NCBI RefSeq assembly: GCF_000003815.2
Contig: NC_049981.1
Coordinates: forward strand, 6,408,117-6,472,116
DNA length: 64,000 nt
Origin: Branchiostoma floridae
Taxonomy: Eukaryota; Chordata; Leptocardii; Amphioxiformes; Branchiostomatidae
Direction of reading: 5' to 3'
The position numbers and the translations under genes were made by a program. The notes beneath the pieces are model-generated. The model made no database searches and was not told the origin of the DNA. It saw nothing but the letters and a program-made list of their open reading frames with translations. Numbering within the stretch: position 1 is the first letter of the stretch; each line of letters starts with the position of its first letter. Shown here in pieces: positions 54,391 through 64,000 of the stretch.

Positions 54391-57300
54391 AGGTACACAT
54401 TTTCCGTGCTGGTTGTATTGATTTTCCTGTTTTCGCCTGTGTACATCGCTCAGAGGCCACCTCCTGGTGCGATCGTACCTACTACAGATGACCTGAGGAG
54501 ACTGGTGGCTACGGAGGAGCTTGTCTTGGTGAATTTCTGTGAGTATGGGCGAAAATCCGACCATTTCCGGGTGTTGGCCATGGTGTCGCTAGGCTGGATA
54601 GAGTTTTGGGACACGTCAGCGTAGTATGAACAGCTGTTTCAGTACTAGGTGTAGAAATCCGGTTGTGTGTGACGTCTGTTCGTGCATTGGTACCTCGTGT
54701 ACAATCATCTGTCGATCTTAGAAACAAAATATTTTTATAAACATTGCCATATGCCTATTTATATACACATTGCATTTAGTACGTAGTGTATAGCAGGTCA
54801 AGACTTGAAGCAATAGTACAGTAAATGCATTTAAGTTAGCAGGAAGCACGCAGTTGTGGGAAGAAGGCCTGTTCACGGTGCTTTTAAGTTCGCGGTAGCA
54901 TCTATGCACTGTAGTCTCTTACTACCATAGATAAAGGTTCGCGGTGGTTTTGAAATCTAAGAAAACCGTGAACATAAAACCACAACAAAAATATCTGCAT
55001 TTACAGTATACTAATACTAATGATCCAGTTAGTACATACAATGACGTCACCAAGCTCAAGTCTCTTACAAGAGCTCAATCCATAGGAGCCCTAACATGGG
55101 TAAATTCACTTCATAGGCCCTAACACGGGTTAACTCACTTCATCATAGGCCCAGTGAGTATTTGGTTACGACCATTGACTGTGCCCCAAGTTGTCAACGG
55201 ACAGGCATGGACTAGCATGTCCGCACTCTCAGACTTGCTTTAGGTTATCTCTAAATGATACCCATGTGCAGTTTTTACCAGTATCATGACAAGAATTTAC
55301 CAACACTTGACATAAATCACTACTGCGTACTGTTTTCAGAAATTTCTGTCGTTGTAAATTGCATAAGAGCAAATTCTCACAATCTTGAGTCTGTCTGTGC
55401 CTAACACACAGTATTAAATAGGTCTGTAATTTATTTGCTCTTCCTGTGGTTTTATTTTGCTATTTGGAAGGAAAAGGACACTTTTGCTGTGTTTTTTGTT
55501 CATGTTGAAGCAATTGCTATTGTACAGTAGTCATAGAACTTGAAAGGGACGTATTTATGGTGTCATATGTGCACGCAGAGATTTAGAATTGGCACCACAA
55601 AAACTGCGCCCCAAAAACTGCATTTTGATAAAACCCCAGCAAAAGTTTTAAGACTCAATTTTGTTAAATCTCCAGGACCCACCCCTCCACCTCGAAACAG
55701 ACATTTGCTTGTATTGTTTTTTTTTTTAGTAATAATACTGATGTAGGATAGACGGAAATCTCACCCTCAATTGTAACATCCAAAACATAGAACACTGGAG
55801 AAACACACTCTGCAGAAGAAGAGATACAGTAGAAGCCGGATTACTGCATGCTTCTGTTAATTGCACAGAGTCTCAAAATCGGTGCAGGTCAATAACTTCA
55901 CTATGTTGCACCACCCTCATAATTGCATGAAATATGCTGGCAAATGGGGTGTGTGCAATTTAAACAGCTTCTACGAGGGTGAGTCAGAAAGTAATGCAAG
56001 TGGTTTTATAACAGACTCGTTTTATTATCAATTGAGTTGAAATTTGGCACAAAAGTAGCGATATATGTCCTCTTGAGATTGAATGTTTTAAATCTGGTCT
56101 TTATTATTTTATGAGCAACTGAGTTGATTTCAAGATGAACACACCCTTAGTACCTTGTCAGACTAGCGATTCCTCTAAATCTGACCCACTAAAAATCACT
56201 GTAGGAAGTTGAAATTACCCATGTATGATACCAAATGTCTCTATAGATTGCGTGCCAATTTTCATCTCTAAACTCGTAATGGTTCTTTATTTACAGCTGC
56301 TAGGATGCAGTAAGTTGTGTTATAGAGCTGTTGGATTTATACACGAATTCGTGAGTTGTTGGTTAAAAGACTACTTTTCCATTAACCAAAAGAAACGAAA
56401 CTTTACACAGTTATTAACTGTTTAGATGCCAAAAAGTGTGCTAAGTTTCATTTCTCTTTGTTAATGGAAAAGAAGGCTACGGAAAGTTTTAATAATAACA
56501 CCGCAGATCTCATGACCCTGAAGACCGCGTATACCTCACTCTACACCAGCAACGAAAAAAGAAAAACTGCTCAGATTTCAGAGTTAAAATTAAGCGTGTG
56601 GCTTATAGAGAAATGCAGCTTATTACATGTGCAGGCTTAGTCTCCTACAATAGCAAACATTGGTTTAGGGATATTCTTGATTGTACGTTAATTGGACCTC
56701 TCTTTTCTTCTGACGGGATACCAAGGGTGTAGTCACCTTGAAAGCAGCTCAGTTACTCATAAAATAATGAGCAACAAATTTTGATGTTTCAATCTCAAGA
56801 GAAGATATGTCTTAACCTTTGTGCCAAATTTCAACTCATTCGATCAAAGAACGACTCTGTTATGAAACCACTTGCATTACTTTCTGACTCACCCTCGTAC
56901 TATTCTCTCTTGCATCTATCTTCCCTATTTTCCCTAGTCAGAGGGTTCTTCATGTTTGTTGTGGAGGATACATATCTAAAAGGTTTTCTTTTGTCCATTA
57001 GAGACTGTGACTCTTATGTGTTTATACATGTAGACTTTACGAAAATCGCTGTACGAGGGGCGTTCAATAAGTAATAACTCTGACTCATTTCCCATAGCAG
57101 AATATTAATGAAACTTGGCACAGTTATTAGTCTTTCTCTTCATAGGAACCACCCAGAGTTATGCATTTCTCCCATCGTTTGATGCAGCTCTGGACACCGT
57201 TTTTGTAGGACACCCCAGGTTGGTCCTCCAACAGATGCCTCATCAATGGCAGAAGAGGAACGACCAGGTCTGGGAGCTGTTTCCACAGACTTCCGGCCAT

Positions 57301-60300
57301 GTTTGAATTCAGGATGCCAGCATTTTACAAGGTCATATGATGGGGCATCATCACCATAAGTTTCTTTCATTTCATCAAAAGTCTTCTTTGGTGTGCGTCC
57401 TTTCAAATACAAAAACCGGATCACTGCGCGACACTCAACTGGCTCCATTTCACACCTGGTCCATTTCACACCTAACTCAGTTCAAACACCAGTAAATCAG
57501 AAACTACAAATAGTTCAGAGCTCTTTTTTGCAACATAAACTATAAAAATATGCATCATTACACATGCAAAATTTCATTTAGATCAGACAACTGCAAGTAG
57601 GTCAGAGCTATTACTTATTGAACGCCCCTCGTACTTTTGTCGTGTCAATAAAGATTGTATTGTGTTTCTCATGAATTTTATGATAATCAATCATTTCTAG
57701 GAGGAGAGCATAGCAGACAGCAGGCTGGCAGGTCCTTGTGTTTCTGTTGGGGGAGCAATTAGTCATGGATATTATTATTAGCTATGTTTTCCATTGGGTT
57801 TCACATGTGTATCCTTTAGTCATACAGGGATTACAATAGAAAAGTGTATGTGTCTAAGTTGTATGACTGAGCTTCGTGAGGGGGTCTGACTGTCACTCGG
57901 TAAAGAAAGAACATTTTTGTATCCCTTCCCAGATGAGCCCAGCTGTGAGGAGTGTAAGGCGTTCTACCCTGTGTATACAGAATTGGCCCAGGAGCTGGAA
58001 CAAGTAGATGTTGTGTGTGTGTCGCACAATGGACCACTGCCGGAGTATGGGGTCAACAGTTTTCCTAGGATACTGTTCTTCAGGAAGGGCAGCCCTGTGC
58101 TGTACGATGGTAAGGACATTTGAATATCTATCCTGTGATCATTTGCATATTTGTGATTTGACTGATCTGACAATGACACTGCTGGAGTATGAAGTAAACG
58201 GTTTCCCAAGGGTACTGTTCTACAGGAAGGACAGCTTTGTTCTGTATGATGGTACTAACGGTAGAGTCATTTGAAAATTTATCCTGTCTACATTTGCATA
58301 TTCATGATTTCATAAATGCAACACCAAGTTATACTGTTCAAATTGCATGTAAACAGTACACCTGGACCACTGCAGGAGTACGAGTCAACAGCTTTCCCAG
58401 TATACTATTCTACCAGAAGGGCTAGCCTGGTATCCAGCCGTATTATACATACTATAGCTCCCAAGACTCTCTTCTGTCTTCTCTGCAATAACTGAGAAGA
58501 CAGAAGAGACTCAGAAGGTACACTATGGCTAAGGATACCAGGCTAAGAAAGGGTAGCAATTTGCTGTATGATGGTAGAGCTATACTGTCTTTTTTATTGT
58601 ATTTCCTAGATATGCAGATACTATTTATACTCAATGCTACAAAATTTCAAAATTAGTTGAAAGCAGCATTAACTCAGTAGTTTTCAACCTCATGTATGCT
58701 GTGTTTCTTGTTTTCAGGAGGTACTAGTATCATTTTGTATCATGTACTTATGTTATGAGTTGTTAGGGTTGAAAAGAAAATCCAACCTGCAATGCATGGT
58801 TTTGAACAGCAGGTGTCTCCATGTACTACAGGTTTGCTAACAGGTGTGGTACCTGTCCACAGGTGGACCTGCACTGTAACAGGTGTGTTACCTGTCCACA
58901 GGTGGACCTACACTGTAACAGGTGTGTTACCTGTTTAGGGGTGTGTTAACTGGTGTGTTACCTGTTTACAGGTGTGCTAAGAAGTATTTTACATATCCAC
59001 ATGTGTGCTAACAGGTGTGTTACAAAATGCACCTGTTCACAGGTGTGTTAACAGGTGTGTTACCCATCCACAGGTGCCCTGATGCATGAGGACCTGTATG
59101 AGTGGCTAGAGTTAACCAGACAGCCCAACCTTCAGCAGCTATTTGAGGATAACTTTGAACACCTGACTCAGGCCTCTACTGGAGCAACTACAGGGGACTG
59201 GCTTGTCATGTTGTAAGTTAGTCTCACTGCCAAAAAACAATGGATGTTGTTTGAACGTCTGACCGTTTCCAAAATCGTATCTAGTTGCTTGAGTAACTAC
59301 TTTGTGACATATCTTATTACCTGGATGTCTAACCTTCATCAACGCATGTTGTCAGTTATTCTTAATAGTCTTTATCCACTTTTCTAGAAGACACAGAAAT
59401 ATACACGTATAATATGTAGACTATCATCATCATCATCATTCACTGCATTCTGCATCTACAGCCTTAGAGAAGTCCTGTAGCTGCATATACTTGTTCCTTA
59501 TGTATAATGTTAAAAGCTATTTCTTTATATAAACTCAGCACAAAAAGGTTGGAATATTAACTTCAGTTGATCATATTTCTATTGTTTCTGCATTAATTTC
59601 AATATATTATGTATCTATAGAAAGCTTAAATGATTTTCTTTCCAATGATACTAGTCTCATTACTATTGTTAACTCACGGAACATGCACTAGGCCTGCTTA
59701 CGTGAGTGGGTCACGAAAAAAAAGTGCACGAATTCCCCCGTTTCTGTTCAACACTGTATTGTCCGGTTGTTACGCCTGCGGGTGTCAATGATTCAATAAA
59801 TCCTTTTTTTTCACCCAACATTTGGTATACAGAACACCTAAGTTTATTTTTAGCATATCTTACTATTTTATGATTGTAAATTCATGGAACAAGCAAGCAC
59901 CAGGCCTGCTTAGGTACCCTACTAAAGTCAAACAATCCAATTAGCTCATCTTCTTCCGTCGGTATTGACTTGTGAATGAAGGCATGTTGAATAAACAGGA
60001 CATTTCAATCAAAGCCACTGTTACGCTTTATTCAAGCAAGCAATTTGAACTAAGAGGTGTTCAATCAAGTGCTAGCCATAACCTGTAGCAGTGTAGGAAG
60101 TCTATCCGACATCGCATCCTGGAGGTAGTCTGCAATGGTCCTTGCTCTGTGTGGACGGGTGTTGTAATCTTGCAGAATGGCTTTTAGTCCAATATTGAAG
60201 AGGTAGGATATTGGAACTGGATGGAGAATGGTGTCCCTGTATCTCACCACATTGTTGCCTGGAATGCCGATGAGTCTTGTTTTTTTCTCTTCTTTTTCTT

Positions 60301-63300
60301 TTTTATCGCGGTTAAACTGCCCGACACCATGACGCTGCCTCCGCCACCAAATGCTGAAAGTTATTCTCGCCGTGTCAAGGTACAGTTCTCCTTGCCGCCT
60401 CCATGCTTTGATTCGGTCATCCAACTACCGAAAAGGCAGCTATACTCTATTCAAATGTGCTAAAACAAACCTGTATGTTCTGTACACCAAACAAGACATG
60501 AAAAAAGGATTGATTGAATCACTGACACACCCGCCAACACCAAGGACGATACAGTGTCGAATAGAAACAGGGAAATTTGGGCACTTTTTTTTGGTGACCC
60601 ACTCGCGTATACAGGCCTAGTGCAGGTTTCATGAGTTTACAATCATTAAAAATTTGATACCATAGGGACGGGAATTGCACAAGCTTTCTATTGATGTATA
60701 TTACATTGAAATTTATGCAGAAATAACGGAAATATGATGTAGCAAAGTTGATATTCCAAACTTTTTGTGCCGAGTTAGTAAAGGCAGGTCAACAGTATTT
60801 GTAATGTGAGGAAGATGATCTCTGGAATTATAATATTAAGATAAAGATGTATGTTGTGAACAATGCATATATCAATGTTTGTTTTCATCCCAGCTCATCT
60901 GAATCATGTGTGGACTGCAAAGTGGCCATACCAGTCCTGGATGCTGTTGCCACCAAGTATGTTTTATATGATATTCCCCTTCATATTTTTTTTCATTTCA
61001 ATATTTTATGACCAGTCTCCTGGTTGTGGGGTCATGCTCAGAGGTTCTAGGTGAGTTTTGAAACACGTCCCATTAGTGTGAGTTGTTCAGAACTTACAGT
61101 CCTATGACCGTAACTGGGTCAATTGCTGTCATATTGAGGTCAACTGTATTAGTGTGTGATGGCAGCCGCTCCAGACCCTTGGGATTGTATGCTCCTTGCT
61201 ATTCAGCCTCTGGCTGCAAAGTTCAAAGAAAGAATACTTGGCCCACCCAATAACAATAGTGAGTAACGAGACAAAAAGTCGGTGAGAATAAAGCATTGAT
61301 TGTGTAAAAAACAGAGCCGTTGCTTTTTTCTCACCGACGTTTTGTGACCACATCTGAACTGTGAGCAGTGACACCTGTCCTGTAGTACAATGTGAACCAG
61401 TCAGAATTGTCGAGAAGAAGGTGACAGAAGGTCACCAAAACGTCTGTGTGAGTAAATCATGGTTGTGTAAAAAGAGTCTCTTTATTCATTGACCTACCAA
61501 CCTGATGAAACTGTTCAAGGATGCAATAACAATAGTGAAATAATGTTGGCTTTAAAGATTTATTATCATCACAAAAGTTAATGTAATCATGTCAGTACAA
61601 TATTACAGTTGTATGATGTAACAAAGTGTCTTAAATGTTAGTGATAAAATGTGTACTATTCTTCTAAGAGTCCTACAACTGATGTAGCATTATCAACCAA
61701 AATATACAGAACAGAAAACGCCAAAAAGGTGAACTGTACATGTGTAGATTGAATTAGCCATAAGGAATGGAATTGAAATAAGTGAGCAAACTTGAATGTG
61801 TGTAAGTATAAGTTTTAGAATTGAGTATGTTTTTCATTTTACAGGGTGAAGGGGAGACAGAATGTTGCAGTTGTCGACGTGGAGAAAAATCCTCAACTCA
61901 AGGACAGATTCAAGGTCACTGAAGTGCCAACAATAATCTTGTAAGTATCACAGGTGATCTCTCTTTACGTCTCCTAATTAGAAGTGATTCAAACATTAGC
62001 CAATGAACTTAAGTTGTGTCCAGCTCCTTTCATATGAGCTCAGTAGATTGCAACTGTTCACTTTAGCATTCTGTAACTCAACTGACCTGGACAACTAAAA
62101 CAGTTATGGGTCTTTTGGCATAAGGCACTTTTTTTCTTCTAAGAACCCAGAGAACTTGTCCAGAATCCTGTTTCACTTATCTTGAATAGGAAGTTAAATA
62201 GAGGCCACTTGTGAACCATGAAGTGAAAAAAAGTTCTGCTAGAATTGAGCAAAATGTGCGAAATTCAATCCAGATAGATGAACCGTTGCTCACAACTGAT
62301 CAAGGCATGAAATTGATTGATTGCTGTACTGTTACCCCTTTTGATGGTATTGGACTTTTCTTTTACACAACCAGTAATGATTCTCACCTGCTTACATTCC
62401 AATGCCTGTCAGACATGTACAGCAGAACTTCTGACTGGAGTTTTGCTTCTCACCGCTATATATCAGAAGCTCTGAGGAAGATGTCTGATAGAGATAGAAA
62501 AGTAAGCATGATATCACTGAGAGCCATCACTGGTTGTGTACTTCGTAAAAGAACACTCCAATATCTCCAATATCTAAATGTTCTATGAACCTGATGAAAT
62601 TTTTTTTAAATCTTTTTTCCTAAGTTAAATAATATAATCACTATCTGTTATTTCAGGATTAATTCTTGGCAACAGTGGTCATTGATTCGTGTATACCTTA
62701 AAGTTTGTATTGGAAGAAAATTTAGCATTGTGTGATAACTACCAACACAGATGAGCTTCAATGCTTATTATCTCTTAGTCTCTGTAACACAAACTCTGCT
62801 GTTTGGGCTGTAACTTTAGTTGCCCCTCCCCACTGGATGTTGGGTGGGCTGCTATAAGCGAGATTTAATCAGACTAATTATCTATTACCCTTCACAGCTT
62901 CCGCCTAGGGAAGATGTACACCTACAACCTCCCCAAGATGGACATCCCGACTATCAAATCCTTCATGGAGGGATGGTACAAAAACGTGCGAGCAGAGGCA
63001 GTACCCGGCATTCCCACACCATTGTGAGTCAATAACGGATTTTCCCCAAACTCTCTTAATCAACATTGATATAATTTATCATGTTGGAAAGCTGGGACTT
63101 TTCTCTCTGTCTATAAATATATATAGTCCAAGATTCAGGGTTATATGTGAAAGTGAATTAAAGGTAGAGGTAGTCCCATGATCTTTATAAGGCCATTGTG
63201 GCAGTAGGTCATTTTTCTCAGTGTTATAATAATAATAATAAGATGCAAATCACTTTTAATCTGAGAAATATGGCAGCTAGTGGAATAACAACAGCCAGTG

Positions 63301-63439
63301 TTTTATACTACATGTATTTTCAATATTTGAGAGATTTTTTTATAAAAGCTGCAGTTTGAAATCCACTGGTAACATGTTAGTTTTCTTTTCTCCTTTTTAC
63401 AGTGACCAACTTGTAGAAAAGATCGTGGATCACCTAAAG
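54379..63439 (+). CDS. Secreted/ER protein with two thioredoxin-like folds (3' end off window)
   Basis: Exons are 54379-54538, 57933-58109, 59074-59212, 60894-60956, 61845-61940, 62898-63023 and 63403-63439, with all phases consistent (266 residues; the last donor GTAAGA is phase 0, so the gene continues). The N-terminus is a signal peptide ending near PVYIAQ. Fold 1 has LVLVNFYEPSCEECKAF (C58, C61) and the cis-Pro strand VNSFPRILFF. Fold 2 has DWLVMFFSSESCVDCKVAIP (C164, C167) and EVPTIILF. Tandem CxxC thioredoxin folds after a signal peptide suggest a protein disulfide isomerase or TMX-like thiol-disulfide oxidoreductase in the ER. The acidic CEEC/CVDC centres are unusual compared with CGHC. 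The orthologue is not recognised. Introns contain several transposons. Confidence 0.82.
55974..56897. mobile_element. Long-TIR DNA element, 924 bp, with TA duplication
   Basis: TA (55972-55973 and 56898-56899) flanks termini cgagggtgagtcagaaagta and tactttctgactcaccctcg, which are exact inverted repeats. The arms extend roughly 200 bases ('gagttgaaatttggcacaaa' against 'gtgccaaatttcaactcatt'). TA targets suggest the Tc1/mariner superfamily. The centre has no transposase. A diverged copy is at 7700-8655. Confidence 0.85.
57054..57631 (-). mobile_element. mariner-derived MITE, 578 bp, inverted sister copy
   Basis: TA duplications (57052-57053 and 57632-57633) flank cgaggggcgttcaata..tattgaacgcccctcg. 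The minus strand encodes the same truncated mariner N-terminus (MEPVECRAVIRFLYLKGRTP..) as the copy at 11441-12018, including the same internal deletion and exactly the same length. It lies in intron 1 of the thioredoxin gene. Confidence 0.9.
58178..58585 (+). pseudogene. Three decayed tandem copies of thioredoxin-gene exon 2 end
   Basis: Copy 1 (about 58178-58310) reads LEYEVNGFPRVLFYRKDSFV then LYDG, close to the real exon end PEYGVNSFPRILFFRKGSPV LYDG, and its downstream intron sequence also matches. Copy 2 (about 58366-58422) is frameshifted. Copy 3 (about 58546-58590) keeps only 'aagaaagggtagcaatttgctgtatgatgg'. They lie in intron 2. Copy 1 is still open and ends at a GT, so rare exonisation cannot be excluded. 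Confidence 0.75.
58423..58545. mobile_element. Foldback element, 123 bp, inside exon-relic array
   Basis: tagcctggtatcc at 58423 is mirrored by ggataccaggcta ending 58545. An inner pair, 'tcttctgtcttctc' and 'gagaagacagaaga', extends the hairpin. It interrupts what was once continuous exon-relic sequence (agaagg/aagaaaggg). Confidence 0.75.
58817..59073. repeat. acaggtgtgttacctgtcc minisatellite abutting exon 3
   Basis: About ten imperfect units built on 'acaggtgtgttacctgtcca' run up to the exon 3 acceptor. The acceptor itself (tacccatccacag|gtg) is a variant of the repeat unit (tacctgtccacaggtg). Confidence 0.85.
59528..60790 (-). mobile_element. Tc1-like element with long inverted repeats
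   Basis: The left terminus aactcagcacaaaaaggttg (59531) and right terminus aactttttgtgccgagtt (ending about 60776) are inverted repeats. The similarity extends about 240 bases inward ('aggcctgcttacgtgagtgggtca' against 'tgacccactcgcgtatacaggcct'). Minus-strand frame 60065-60424 encodes a degenerate transposase middle: SIWWRRQRHGVGQFN, VVRYRDTILHPVPISYLFNI and LQDYNTRPHRARTIADYL, with the second catalytic Asp. The first and third catalytic acids are not found. Confidence 0.8.
61240..61520. repeat. Dispersed repeat related to 26290-26690, intron 4
   Basis: Two inverted 'aataaag..ttgtgtaaaaa' blocks surround 'gaagaaggtgacagaaggtc' and 'accaaaacgtc'. These match the family at 26290-26690 and 40630-40770. 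Confidence 0.55.
62211..62500 (+). other. Orphan open frame in intron 5 of the thioredoxin gene
   Basis: An open frame of about 97 codons precedes a good donor-like site (agaaaa|gtaagc at about 62501) and contains SDWSFASHRYISEALRKMSD. It starts at a non-ATG codon after a stop and no acceptor is evident. I recognise no family. It may be chance or a fragment of an unidentified element. Confidence 0.2.
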
Positions 63440-63664
63440 GTAAGACATAAAGCAAAATAACAATAATTTGAGTCACACTGTCACTGGTTAAGCAAATTCC
63501 TTAACACACATGGCCATATGTTTTCAAGGTCTTCCTATCTCACATTGTAAAGAACAATCAGCATTTTTTTAGTTACACCAATCTGTAGCATAGCTTATTT
63601 TTGAAGCAGGCAAAATTAAAAATCATGGTGATACTATTTATTTTATTTATTATATTTCAGCCAT

Positions 63665-63810
63665 ACCATAGGTATGGTGAAATATATTGTTATATTGCAA
63701 TCCATACATAGTATGGGATTGTTATATTGCAATCCATACATAGTATGGGATTGCAATATATTGTTATATTGCAATCCATACATAGTATGGGATTGCAATA
63801 TATTGTTTTT
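63665..63810. repeat. Short tandem repeat with ccatacatagtatgg palindrome
   Basis: Three units of 'ttgttatattgcaatccata' plus 'catagtatggga' follow exon 7 of the thioredoxin gene. Each unit contains the near-palindrome ccatacatagtatgg. Confidence 0.85.
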
Positions 63811-64000
63811 GCTGAGTTTCTTCTCCTCCTGTCAAAATCTTCAAATTGATTCAACTTTTTCATTTTTGGACCAAATGAGCTGGAGTTTGGCAGGGTGGTA
63901 GAAATAGCAAATACCTCCAGGTGTTTTTTTCACTTTCTTGATAGAGGCCTTAGAATTTATGATATTTAGGGTTTTTGGTCATTTTTAGACCAATTATGTA

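Noticed and set aside
58817-59073. Regularly repeated units resembling a CRISPR array
   Set aside because: Units are contiguous and imperfect with no spacers, and the genome is eukaryotic. It is a minisatellite.

Overview
The window is animal genomic DNA: many short exons with GT..AG junctions, introns full of miniature DNA transposons and microsatellites, and four 100-base N gaps (12333-12432, 13546-13645, 15822-15921, 38593-38692). A pair of intron-rich type II chitin synthases together with a dense, polymorphic load of inverted-repeat transposons best suggests a lancelet (Branchiostoma). This is an inference, and another non-arthropod invertebrate is possible.

Layout. 1-4813: intergenic DNA with repeats and a Tc1-like relic. 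4814-27338 (+): chitin synthase A, 23 exons by manual splicing. 27339-30993: shared 3' flank of two convergent genes, with relics of gene B's last exon. 30994-52583 (-): chitin synthase B, 23 exons, 1408 residues in one unbroken spliced frame. 52584-54378: shared upstream region of two divergent genes. 54379-63439 and beyond (+): 5' part of a secreted or ER protein with two thioredoxin folds (C58-x-x-C61 and C164-x-x-C167), 266 residues seen; it runs off the right edge.

The two synthases are tail-to-tail paralogues. Both have N-terminal membrane segments, a GT2 core (DGD/DAD, EDRW, QRRRW, S/TWGTRE), a charged linker, two SAM-like domains in tandem, and a final membrane hairpin. About 18 intron positions and phases are shared. 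The main difference is a WSC-type cysteine-rich domain in gene A, carried by two exons flanked by phase-1 introns and inserted between membrane segments; gene B has a plain phase-1 junction there. This makes gene A look like a chitin synthase that gained a carbohydrate-binding domain by exon shuffling.

Mobile DNA includes a piggyBac-like TTAA family (intact at 43760-44719, relics in gene A introns), two mariner MITEs of exactly 578 bp, a Tc1-like element with long inverted repeats, a 924-bp long-TIR element, and several foldbacks. A near-identical 1.3-kb tandem duplication next to N gaps in gene A intron 3 may be an assembly artefact. Exon 5 of gene A is cut by a gap and shows a frameshift.
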